From Archangium sp. (GTDB lineage Bacteria > Myxococcota > Myxococcia > Myxococcales > Myxococcaceae), in assembly GCA_016793585.1 (NCBI GenBank), contig JAEUJR010001034.1, positions 1-5,563 on the forward strand: a stretch of 5,563 nucleotides of DNA, read 5' to 3'. The notes beneath the pieces were generated by a model. The model searched no databases and was not told where the DNA came from. It saw only the letters and a list, made by a program, of their open reading frames with translations. Of the stretch, positions 1-5,563 are shown piece after piece (position 1 is the first letter of the stretch; each line of letters starts with the position of its first letter). Made by a program: the position numbers and the translations under genes.

Positions 1-1173
1 GTGCAGGTACGTCGTGTCGCGCTGGCCGGGCGCCGGCCACCACCACCAGTGACGGGTGGCGACGTAGAGGTTCTTCTGCGAGGCGTAGATCTCACCGGGC
101 TCGGCGATGATGGTCGAGCGATCGATGCGCGTCGGGTTCGCCAGGTTGAGCGTGGCGACCGAGACCGTGCCGAGCCGCGTGGGCGCGTTCACCTTCTGGA
201 AGGCCGAGCACTCGTGCGGCACCGTGCTGGTGACGCCGTTGACGGTGACCTTGCCGGCGGGCACCCACTCCGCGAGCGTCTGCGCCCGAATCGCCTTCTC
301 GTTCGCCGCGATGAGCTTGTTGAACTCGTCGGTGCGGCGGCCCTTGTTGATCGGGTCCCACAGGTTCACGCCCGCGACCTCGGGCCACCAACGCACCGAC
401 GAGGGGAAGTTGAAGTCGTCGCTGATGACCATGCGCACCGACGAGCCGACCTTGCGCGCCGAGTTGTAGTGGCCGGGCAGCTTGTACTCGTGCGTGACGC
501 GCAGGTTCGACAGGTCCGAGACGTCGACGACGGTGATCTTCACCGTGTTCGACGACTGGAAGCCGCAGTCGAGCGAGTCGCAGCGATCGCCGGCCGCGTT
601 CGAGAGCGGGTACCACGAGTAGATGCTCGAGAAGACGACGGCGCGGTCGGTGCCCTCGAGGAACATCTCGCGCGGGTAGCCTTCGATCTTCAGGGTGCCG
701 CGAACGGCGAGGTCGGTCGCAGGCCACGAGCGTGACGCGTAGAGGGTCTGACCCGAGAGCGCGAAGATGCGCGTGCCGTCGTTCTTGATGAAGTCGGCTT
801 CGTCGACGCCCGCCACCTGGTTGTTCGTCGTCGTGTAGTTGGTCGGGGCGGCTTGCGGAGGCGCCGCGCCCTTGCTCGCGTCGTTGGCGGTGCCGGCGAA
901 CACCTCAGGGCCGCCGCGGCCGAGGAAGCCACCCCACCAGCCCCACGACGGCACGTCGTCACGCGATGCCTCGAGCTGTGTCTTCATCTGCAGCACGGCC
1001 GTGTCTTCGAGGTACGCCTCGAGATCCTTGCAGGCGTTCGCGCCCGTGAAGGCCGTGAGCGAGACGCGGTTCTGCACCGGCTCGGGGTTCGGCGACTGCG
1101 TGCCACAGCCAGTTCCGAGCGCGCCCACCGCGCCTGCTGCCGTCAGCCACTTCCACCATCGAGTCGAGCCCAT
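1..1173 (-). CDS. Lipoprotein with C-terminal beta-propeller domain (Beta_propel family), C-terminus cut by window edge
   Basis: 391 codons are visible and the frame stays open to the left edge, so the C-terminal part is missing. The start is ATG with GGGGTG four nt upstream. Residues 1-23 form a lipoprotein signal: basic RWWKW, an Ala/Gly-rich hydrophobic stretch, then GTGC with Cys23 as the likely lipidation site. Gly at -3 is an imperfect lipobox; Gly at +2 would suit outer-membrane delivery. A linker rich in Gly, Ala and Pro (about 77-110) leads to the family signature NNQVAGVDEADFIKNDG (117-133), followed by blade-like strands ITVVDVSD (213-220) and YASQKNLYVATRH (363-375). This pattern matches secreted proteins with a C-terminal beta-propeller (Pfam Beta_propel, PF09826). 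Their biochemical role is not well defined; binding or scaffolding at the cell surface is an inference. The protein is Trp-rich, with four Trp in a row at 376-379. Cys198 and Cys203 could form a disulfide. The gene follows the lipoprotein gene on the same strand after 177 nt. Confidence 0.9.
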   Translation of the reverse strand, partial: MGSTRWWKWLTAAGAVGALGTGCGTQSPNPEPVQNRVSLTAFTGANACKDLEAYLEDTAVLQMKTQLEASRDDVPSWGWWGGFLGRGGPEVFAGTANDASKGAAPPQAAPTNYTTTNNQVAGVDEADFIKNDGTRIFALSGQTLYASRSWPATDLAVRGTLKIEGYPREMFLEGTDRAVVFSSIYSWYPLSNAAGDRCDSLDCGFQSSNTVKITVVDVSDLSNLRVTHEYKLPGHYNSARKVGSSVRMVISDDFNFPSSVRWWPEVAGVNLWDPINKGRRTDEFNKLIAANEKAIRAQTLAEWVPAGKVTVNGVTSTVPHECSAFQKVNAPTRLGTVSVATLNLANPTRIDRSTIIAEPGEIYASQKNLYVATRHWWWWPAPGQRDTTYLH

Positions 1174-1350
1174 GTGTCACCCCGCTTGTCAGTCGTGTTC
1201 GTTCGTTCCGGCCGAAGTCGCCCGTGGACCAGTGCGAGGCCCGGGCCAGCCGAAACGCGAGACGGCATCGTGGGTTAGCGAGGCAAGGGCACTCAGAAAC
1301 CTGCCGGAACGCAGAGGCTGCGCCTGGTTGATCTCAGAACTTCGAGGGGA
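1174..1350 (-). other. Intergenic gap between two lipoprotein genes
   Basis: 177 nt separate the stop of the repeat lipoprotein (TGA, 1351-1353) from the start of the beta-propeller gene. The gap contains a small hairpin (CGCAG, loop CCT, CTGCG; 1310-1322), a 10-bp palindrome GGCCCGGGCC (1238-1247) and three tandem GTTC units (1197-1208). None is followed by a U-tract on the minus strand, so I do not call an intrinsic terminator. I cannot identify a convincing promoter. The length leaves room for a separate promoter for the beta-propeller gene. Confidence 0.4.
1178..1183 (-). promoter_or_regulatory. Ribosome binding site of the beta-propeller lipoprotein gene
   Basis: The minus strand reads GCGGGGTGACACATG. 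GGGGTG resembles a Shine-Dalgarno core and lies four nt before the ATG at 1173. It supports this start over the GTG seven nt upstream, which is in another frame and gives a protein without family similarity. Confidence 0.6.
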
Positions 1351-2763
1351 TCACGGGTCGCTGAAGAACGCGAGGTGACCGCCCGGCCCGGCGAGGCAGG
1401 CTCCGGCGTCGGCGGGGCCGCAGTTGAACGAGACGAACAAGCCCGGGCCGCCTCCCCACACCCCGAAAGACACAGTCACGGGCCGGGTCACGTCAGCGCC
1501 CATCTCGACGATGCGGGTGGGCCGCGAGTCGCCGAAGAGCACGAGCTGCCACCGGTCGGAGGGCACCGAGGCGGGCGTGCCGTTCACGCTCCACATCGAG
1601 TCGGTCGCGAAGGGAGGAATGACGGCGGCGTGGCGTGCGCCGTTGGTCGCGAGCGCGACGACCTCGCTCACGCCGCTCGACGACGCGAGCACGAACGCCG
1701 GCAGCGACGGCGGCAACACCGAGCCATCGGGTTGCCAGAAGACGGCGTCACGTCGAGGTGGTGCTCCCCATGGCATCGTGCAGACGACCAGCGCGGTCTG
1801 CGATTCGGAGGAGGCGAGGACGCAGCCCGTGGCGTCAGGTTGTGCATCGCCGAGCTGGTATGCGGACCCTCCGCTCGGAACCCGAAGGAGCGTGGTGCCC
1901 GAGAGCCCCAGCCCCACCTCACCCCCGACGTCGGGCCGCACGCGGAAGTTCGAGGCCGGCTGCACCGCGCCTCCGTCTGGCGTTCGGAGCGTGATCGAGC
2001 CGTTGTCGGCGGTGAACGCACCCATCGAGAGATCGAACCCGTTCGCCTGAAGCGCCGGGTCGAGCAACGTGTTGTAGACGGCGACCGCGAGCGGGCCGTT
2101 GGGGCGTCGGTAGAGCGGCGTCGAGACGATGCTGCCAGTGGTGGCTCCCACGTTCTGCCAGAGCCCCGAGTTGTCGATGGAGCGCGCCAGCGTGGGCGTC
2201 GCCGCGACGACGACCCCGAAGCGCGCGTCGAGATCGACCAGCGGCCCTGCGATTTGCAGCGCGTTCGTGTTGTTGACGGTGCGCACAGAGATGCCGCCGT
2301 CGGCGACCACAGCAGTGCCGTACATGCCATTCGTTGGAGACGCGGCCACACCCAGGAAGAAGGTGGAGTCGAGCACGCCCGAAGCGGACCAGCTCGAGAT
2401 GATGACGCCGCTGTCGGCAGCGGCTCCACCAGCCGACGCCGTTCCACCGGCCGACGCCGTTCCACCGGCCGACGCAGCTCCACCGGCCGACGCAGCTCCA
2501 CCGGCCGACGCCGTTCCACCGGCCGACGCCGTTCCACCGGCCGACGCCGTTCCACCGGCCGACGCCGTTCCACCCGCCGACGCAGCTCCACCCGCCGCAG
2601 TTCCACCCGCGGCAGTTCCACCCGCCGCAGTTCCACCCGCCGCAGTTCCACCCGCCGCAGTTCCTCCGCCGAGAAAGCCGCCGGCGTCGAGTGCATCGCC
2701 TTCGAGTTGATCGAAGTTGATGCAGCCGCTCACCAGCACCGCTGCGAGCAGGAGTTGCTTCAT
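1351..2763 (-). CDS. Lipoprotein with Gly/Ala/Thr/Ser tandem-repeat linker and unrecognised C-terminal domain
   Basis: 470 residues. The start ATG overlaps the upstream stop (ATGA), and GGAG lies five nt before it. An in-frame extension would run 46 residues into the upstream gene, is not signal-like, and is rejected. MKQLLLAAVLVSGC is a clear lipoprotein signal with Cys14 in a VSGC lipobox. A short acidic segment (about 18-27) precedes residues 34-113, which consist almost only of Gly, Ala, Thr and Ser: five GTAAG units, then nine GTASAG or GAASAG units. This is probably a flexible tether holding the rest of the protein away from the membrane. Residues 114-470 are rich in short hydrophobic strands separated by Gly, Asp and Asn turns, suggesting an all-beta fold, possibly propeller-like. 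I recognise no family and no catalytic motif. Cys pairs at VLASSESQTALVVC and CGPADAGAC could form disulfides. It is translationally coupled to the two-helix membrane protein, which suggests a shared role in the envelope. Confidence 0.85.
   Translation of the reverse strand: MKQLLLAAVLVSGCINFDQLEGDALDAGGFLGGGTAAGGTAAGGTAAGGTAAGGTAAGGAASAGGTASAGGTASAGGTASAGGTASAGGAASAGGAASAGGTASAGGTASAGGAAADSGVIISSWSASGVLDSTFFLGVAASPTNGMYGTAVVADGGISVRTVNNTNALQIAGPLVDLDARFGVVVAATPTLARSIDNSGLWQNVGATTGSIVSTPLYRRPNGPLAVAVYNTLLDPALQANGFDLSMGAFTADNGSITLRTPDGGAVQPASNFRVRPDVGGEVGLGLSGTTLLRVPSGGSAYQLGDAQPDATGCVLASSESQTALVVCTMPWGAPPRRDAVFWQPDGSVLPPSLPAFVLASSSGVSEVVALATNGARHAAVIPPFATDSMWSVNGTPASVPSDRWQLVLFGDSRPTRIVEMGADVTRPVTVSFGVWGGGPGLFVSFNCGPADAGACLAGPGGHLAFFSDP
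2426..2662. repeat. In-frame minisatellite: nine 18-bp units and five 15-bp units
   Basis: On the plus strand, nine 18-bp units of CCACCGGCCGACGCCGTT type fill 2426-2587. Five 15-bp units of CCACCCGCCGCAGTT type follow directly at 2588-2662. Units 3, 4 and 9 end GCAGCT instead of GCCGTT, which changes Thr to Ala in the protein. Unit 1 has CCAGCC and the second 15-mer has GCGGCA. The 15-bp unit equals the 18-bp unit minus one codon (GAC on the plus strand). Both lengths are multiples of three, so copy-number changes keep the lipoprotein in frame. They also keep the other five frames free of stops, which creates long spurious open frames here. Confidence 0.97.
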
Positions 2764-3554
2764 GGCAGCTCCAGCGTCAACCCGAGCGTCGCGCCCTGCG
2801 GAGTCGGAACGACGGCCGCAGTCACGGGCGACGAAGGCGCCAGCACCGTCCACAACACCGACGCGGCGATGGCGGCAGCGCCCATTCCGATGCCCAGCCA
2901 CCCCAGGGCTTCTGCCGCGCGGCCCGTTTCAGCGCTGTTGCGGATGTCGCTGGCCGTCGTCATTCCTTCGACGAGCGATGTTCCATTGAGAACGTAGTCG
3001 CGCAGCGCAGCCGCTTCGTCGTTCGCGACGAGCAGAAACACTCCGCCCGCGAGCGCCAGCAGGCCGCCCACCATCGCCGGAATCCACTTCACGACCGTCG
3101 GTGGCCCCGAGCGAGGCAGGAGCTCGCCCGCCAGCGCGCTCCCTCGCTCTTCGAAGAACGCGAACAGCTGCTTCTCTGTGTCGACCCGGGTCGTCGCCGT
3201 CCACTTCGGCTCACCGGTCTGCGAGTCGATCACCTTCAGCGTCGACACGTAGCCAGACTCGGTCTTCGCCACCGAGCCAGACAAGAGCTGCGCCACGCCC
3301 AGCGCTCCGGCGAGCTCGGCGAGACATGAGCCCGAGTCGGTCGCGCAGCCCATCAGCTGCTTCTGCCGCTCGACGCCGAGCACCTGGGCCATATCGTTCT
3401 TCGTCGTCACCTTCACCCCGTACGAGGTCAAGGTGCCGACGAAGTGCTCGAGGTAGACGTCACACAGCGCCGGTTCGATGCCTGCGCACTGCAGACCCGG
3501 CGCAGCGAGGTTGGGCGTGGCGGCGAGGGTGGCCAGCGCGACGACGAAAAGCAT
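2760..3554 (-). CDS. Exported protein with TolB/LpoB-like N-terminal module and two membrane helices
   Basis: 264 residues. The ATG at 3554 is the only standard start in frame after the preceding TGA; no clear Shine-Dalgarno precedes it. Residues 1-18 form a hydrophobic signal peptide. Residues 20-150 resemble periplasmic modules common in myxobacterial envelope proteins and loosely related to TolB-N/CsgG/LpoB folds: an amphipathic helix (33-45), a strand GVKVTTKNDMAQVLGVERQ (46-64), a Cys-containing turn (Cys70, Cys77), a helix AELAGALGV (79-87), a strand LLSGSVAKTESGY (90-102) and TLKVIDSQTGE (105-115). Two membrane helices follow, at about 156-177 and 216-238, joined by a 38-residue helical loop. 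The tail 245-264 is beta-like. Cys23/Cys31 and Cys70/Cys77 may form disulfides. The gene lies 42 nt after the TPR gene and overlaps the lipoprotein gene by four nt. A role in sensing or assembly at the envelope is inference; no enzyme motif is visible. Confidence 0.82.
   Translation of the reverse strand: MLFVVALATLAATPNLAAPGLQCAGIEPALCDVYLEHFVGTLTSYGVKVTTKNDMAQVLGVERQKQLMGCATDSGSCLAELAGALGVAQLLSGSVAKTESGYVSTLKVIDSQTGEPKWTATTRVDTEKQLFAFFEERGSALAGELLPRSGPPTVVKWIPAMVGGLLALAGGVFLLVANDEAAALRDYVLNGTSLVEGMTTASDIRNSAETGRAAEALGWLGIGMGAAAIAASVLWTVLAPSSPVTAAVVPTPQGATLGLTLELP
2769..2772 (-). promoter_or_regulatory. Ribosome binding site of the repeat lipoprotein, inside the upstream gene
   Basis: GGAG lies within the last codons of the two-helix membrane protein (reading CTGGAGCTGCCATGAAG), five nt before the lipoprotein ATG. 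With the ATGA stop/start overlap, it indicates coupled translation and fixes the lipoprotein start. Confidence 0.65.
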
Positions 3555-3596
3555 GAAGCGAGTGAAGCACGGCCGTCTGTGTTGTCCGCCTCGAAA

Positions 3597-4859
3597 TCAG
3601 CCCACCCCGGCCCAGTCACTGAGCTGGGTGAGCTTGCCGTCGTGCAGCCGCCAGGCTCCCGCGATGCCGTCTCTCGCCGCGTCGAGGCCTTCGAGCTTGC
3701 CGCAGTTGATCGGGTCGCCTTCACGGCAGAACAGCACGAGCTCGCGCAGGCCCAGGTAGACGCGGAAGGGGTCGGGGCCGGCCGTCTTCTCCATCGCGGC
3801 CTGGTGTGCGGGCGTCAGCAGCCGGGCGCCGTCGTGACCATCGCCGTGCGCGATGCACCACAGGCCCGTCGGCTTCGGAGACAACCGCAGCGCGCCCTGC
3901 TCGAGCTCGATGGCCCGCACCTCGGCCGGCCGCGCGTCGAGGTTCTTCCACGCCACGCCGTCGAGCTGATCGACGCCCATGCGGTGCGCGTCGAGCAGGC
4001 CCTGCGGTACGTACAGCACCGACTCGGGGTCTTCGACGGCGTAGAAGATCCACAAGCCGGCGGGCCCTTCGCGGCGAACCGCGCCCTCGGAGCGCTCGAG
4101 GAACGACGAGTCGCGCAGCACCGGCAGCACCCGCGCGAGGAACTGCAGGCGGCCTCCGGGCAACGCGAGCGCCTTCTCGGCGATCTCCTTGCCGACCGAC
4201 GTCACACCTTCGTCGAGCGCGCGCCCCGATTCGACGAAGTCCTCGTACAGCGCGTCGAGGTCGAGCCGGGCGATGCCCTTGCGTGAGAGGCGCACCAGCA
4301 GCTGCCCCTTCTGCACGAGGTGGGGCGTCGACTGGCGCTTCAGTTGATCGAGCAGCGCATGAACGAAATCGTCCTTCGAGGCCTTGAACTCCGAGACCGA
4401 CGCCGTCTGGCGAAGCTCGCCAGCGAGCAGCTGGGCTTCGGCGTGAAAGGGGTCTCGCGACAACACGTCGTCGACGAGCGCGCGCGCCCGCGAACGTTCG
4501 CCACGCCGCAGCGCCACCACCGCCAGCGCGGTGAGAATCTCGGGGTCATCGGGCTGCAGGCGCAGGCCCTCGAGCAGCGCCGCCTCGGCGTCGCCCCACT
4601 TCTCCTGGCTGATGGCCGCGCGCCCGATGGCCAGGTGCACGTGCATGTTCGTCGGGAAGTCGCGCTTGAGCGTCTCGAGCAGCTGCAGCGCCTCGATGAC
4701 GGCGTCGGCGTTCAACAGCGCCTGCGCGACCGCCGTGCGGAGCTGCGGGCTGCCGGCCTGCGTCGCCGCGTGCTTGAGCGCCTCGAACTCCGAGTCCTCG
4801 AGCTTCTCGCCGGCCTCAACCTTCTTCTGAATTCGCTCGATCTCCACGGGGACCGGCAT
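3597..4859 (-). CDS. TPR protein fused to a DUF1444 (YtpQ)-like domain
   Basis: 420 residues, with no signal peptide or membrane helix, so probably cytoplasmic. The N-terminal third is helical with tetratricopeptide-type repeats: about 40-72, 73-106 (alternating small and aromatic residues as in AIGRAAISQEKWGDAEAALL, then LQPDDPE) and 107-140 (ending SRDPFHAE). Residues 180-400 resemble DUF1444 proteins such as Bacillus YtpQ: FVESGRALDEG (208-218), IFYAVEDPESVLYV (271-284), LDGVAWKNLDAR (299-310) and HGDGHDGARLLTP (338-350), ending in strand LRELVLFCREGD (371-382). DUF1444 function is unknown; the TPR part probably binds a protein partner. The ATG at 4859 was chosen because the similarity starts just after it, but its Shine-Dalgarno is poor. 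An in-frame GTG at 4874 has GGCGGAACGGG upstream and is a real alternative, adding five residues. The longer frame up to 5480 runs antisense through the dehydrogenase and is not coding. This is the first gene of the likely minus-strand operon. Confidence 0.85.
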   Translation of the reverse strand: MPVPVEIERIQKKVEAGEKLEDSEFEALKHAATQAGSPQLRTAVAQALLNADAVIEALQLLETLKRDFPTNMHVHLAIGRAAISQEKWGDAEAALLEGLRLQPDDPEILTALAVVALRRGERSRARALVDDVLSRDPFHAEAQLLAGELRQTASVSEFKASKDDFVHALLDQLKRQSTPHLVQKGQLLVRLSRKGIARLDLDALYEDFVESGRALDEGVTSVGKEIAEKALALPGGRLQFLARVLPVLRDSSFLERSEGAVRREGPAGLWIFYAVEDPESVLYVPQGLLDAHRMGVDQLDGVAWKNLDARPAEVRAIELEQGALRLSPKPTGLWCIAHGDGHDGARLLTPAHQAAMEKTAGPDPFRVYLGLRELVLFCREGDPINCGKLEGLDAARDGIAGAWRLHDGKLTQLSDWAGVG

Positions 4860-4967
4860 CGTAGGTGAGCCCACGCCCGTTCCGCCATGGAGTCGATCGC
4901 ACCCCAGCCGAACACCCAACCCACAATTCGGCGGAAAGGCGCGGCTCACTCTGCTTTGACTGGGGCC
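4860..4967. promoter_or_regulatory. Divergent intergenic region between the TPR gene and isocitrate dehydrogenase
   Basis: These 108 nt must hold the start signals for both divergent genes unless transcription begins inside a neighbour. I cannot assign a convincing -35/-10 pair on either strand. TTGACT at 4956-4961 is too close to the dehydrogenase ATG to serve as its -35. Most of the interval is occupied by an inverted repeat, listed separately. Confidence 0.45.
4865..4949. repeat. Three-segment interrupted inverted repeat in the divergent promoter region
   Basis: Three complementary segments are nested and collinear: GTGAGCC (4865-4871) with GGCTCAC (4943-4949), CGCC (4874-4877) with GGCG (4938-4941), and TTCCGCC (4880-4886) with GGCGGAA (4930-4936). 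That gives 18 paired positions, separated by one- or two-nt bulges, around a 43-nt loop. It could be a bipartite operator or an RNA stem present in both 5' leaders. For the TPR message, the arm ends five nt before the ATG and so would cover the ribosome binding site. The repeat is seen directly; its function is inferred. Confidence 0.55.
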
Positions 4968-5563
4968 ATGACGACCCGAACAGTCACGATGATCAACGGC
5001 GATGGCATCGGCCCCGAGGTGATGGACGCGACGCGGAAGGTCCTCGAAGCCGCGAAGGCTCCGCTCGCGTACGAGTACGCCGACGCTGGCGCAGACGCCT
5101 CGGCGCGTTTCGGCACCAACCTGCCCGACGCGACGGTCGACCAGGTGCTCAAGAGCGGGCTGGGCCTCAAGGGCCCCACGGCGACCGGCATCGGCAGCGG
5201 CCAGCAGTCGGCCAACGTCGGCCTGCGCAAACGCCTCGACCTCTACGCCTCGCTGCGCCCCGTGAAGTCGGTGCCCGGCGTGAAGACGCGCTACGAGAAC
5301 GTCGACCTCGTCGTCGTGCGCGAGAACACCGAAGACCTCTACGCGGGCCTCGAGCACATCGTGGTGCCGGGCGTCGTCGAGTCGCTCAAGATCATCACCG
5401 AGAAGGCCTCGAGCCGCATCTGCCGCTTCGCCTTCGAGTACGCGAAGAAACACGGCCGCAAGAAGGTGTCGGCGGTGCACAAGGCCAACATCATGAAGCT
5501 GAGCGACGGCCTCTTCCTCGATTGCTTCCGCAAGCAGGCGCGCGACTTCCCCGAGATTCAGGC
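4968..5563 (+). CDS. Isocitrate dehydrogenase, probably NAD-dependent IDH3-like type, C-terminus cut by window edge
   Basis: 198 codons are visible, a little over half of a typical 330-residue family member; the frame is open to the right edge. The enzyme oxidatively decarboxylates isocitrate to 2-oxoglutarate in the cytoplasmic TCA cycle. Motifs seen: NGDGIGPEV (10-18), typical of the isocitrate/isopropylmalate family; GLKGPTATGIGSG (66-78); the substrate-binding segment with Ser81, Asn83, Arg87 and Arg97; VVVRENTEDLYAGLEH (115-130) with Arg118 and Tyr125; and VHKANIMKLSDGLF (170-183) with the catalytic Lys172. RENTEDLYAG and NVxLRKxLDLYAxxRPVKS favour isocitrate over 3-isopropylmalate dehydrogenase. 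The residues that decide NAD or NADP use lie beyond the window, so the cofactor is inferred from likeness to IDH3 subunits; homoisocitrate dehydrogenase cannot be fully excluded. The start is the ATG directly before the conserved N-terminus, with weak GGGG two nt upstream. It diverges from the TPR gene. Confidence 0.93.
   Translation, partial: MTTRTVTMINGDGIGPEVMDATRKVLEAAKAPLAYEYADAGADASARFGTNLPDATVDQVLKSGLGLKGPTATGIGSGQQSANVGLRKRLDLYASLRPVKSVPGVKTRYENVDLVVVRENTEDLYAGLEHIVVPGVVESLKIITEKASSRICRFAFEYAKKHGRKKVSAVHKANIMKLSDGLFLDCFRKQARDFPEIQ

Noticed and set aside
1..735. Plus-strand open frame across the left end
   Set aside because: It is antisense to the beta-propeller gene, whose family signature is clear. 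The plus product is Arg/Val/Asp-rich with no recognisable domain.
1310..1322. Possible intrinsic terminator after the lipoprotein gene
   Set aside because: The stem has only five bp, and no U-tract follows it on the minus strand.
2426..2662. CRISPR-like regular repeats
   Set aside because: Units are contiguous with no unique spacers and lie within a reading frame, so this is a coding minisatellite.
1668..2696. Open frame of 342 codons on the minus strand rich in RRPVERR repeats
   Set aside because: It is a frame-shifted reading of the same minisatellite and of the lipoprotein. The frame with lipobox, ribosome binding site and ATGA coupling is the real one.
2129..2710. Plus-strand frame encoding PPADAV repeats, resembling a Pro-rich secreted linker
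   Set aside because: It is antisense to a well-supported lipoprotein, has no signal peptide, and ends just past the repeat.
1375..2997. Open frame of 540 codons on the plus strand, opposite the repeat lipoprotein
   Set aside because: It is an Arg/Ser/Thr-rich shadow of the real gene. The tandem repeat has multiple-of-three units without stops in any frame and GC-rich coding does the rest; there is no start context or recognisable family.
3444..4286. Plus-strand open frame of 280 codons opposite the TPR and membrane-protein genes
   Set aside because: It crosses the boundary of two real minus-strand genes, has shadow-like composition and no motif.
4860..5480. N-terminal extension of the TPR gene to 5480 on the minus strand
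   Set aside because: The added part is exactly antisense to isocitrate dehydrogenase and has no similarity to TPR proteins; the gene starts at or near 4859.

Overview
The window is GC-rich with strong GC preference at third codon positions. It carries several lipoprotein and envelope genes of a style common in Myxococcota (former Deltaproteobacteria). These are low-complexity Gly/Ala/Thr/Ser linkers behind a lipobox, a TolB/LpoB-like sensor module followed by two membrane helices, and TPR fusions. I infer a myxobacterium or close relative; no marker gene here proves it.

Layout: four genes lie on the minus strand and one on the plus strand. Read in the minus-strand transcription direction, they are: (1) a cytoplasmic TPR protein with a DUF1444/YtpQ-like C-terminal half (4859 to 3597); (2) after 42 nt, a 264-residue exported protein with two membrane helices (3554 to 2760); (3) overlapping it by ATGA, a 470-residue lipoprotein with a striking tandem-repeat linker (2763 to 1351); (4) after a 177-nt gap, a secreted or lipid-anchored C-terminal beta-propeller protein (1173 to beyond the left edge, C-terminus missing). 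Diverging from the TPR gene across 108 nt is the 5' part of an isocitrate dehydrogenase of the isocitrate/isopropylmalate family (4968 to beyond the right edge). The two edge genes (4 and the dehydrogenase) are cut by the window but open throughout.

Genes 1-3 look like one transcription unit. The tight spacing and the ATGA overlap couple the membrane protein to the lipoprotein, so these two probably act together at the cell envelope. The beta-propeller lipoprotein has its own good ribosome binding site and may be transcribed separately. The dehydrogenase is a central-metabolism gene with no evident functional tie to the cassette.

The most unusual items are the 14-unit in-frame minisatellite (nine 18-bp and five 15-bp units) in the lipoprotein, the TPR/DUF1444 fusion, the coupled membrane-protein/lipoprotein pair of unknown role, and a three-segment inverted repeat filling most of the divergent intergenic region. 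Most long open frames opposite these genes are antisense shadows of GC-rich coding sequence. I see no RNA genes, CRISPR arrays or insertion sequences.
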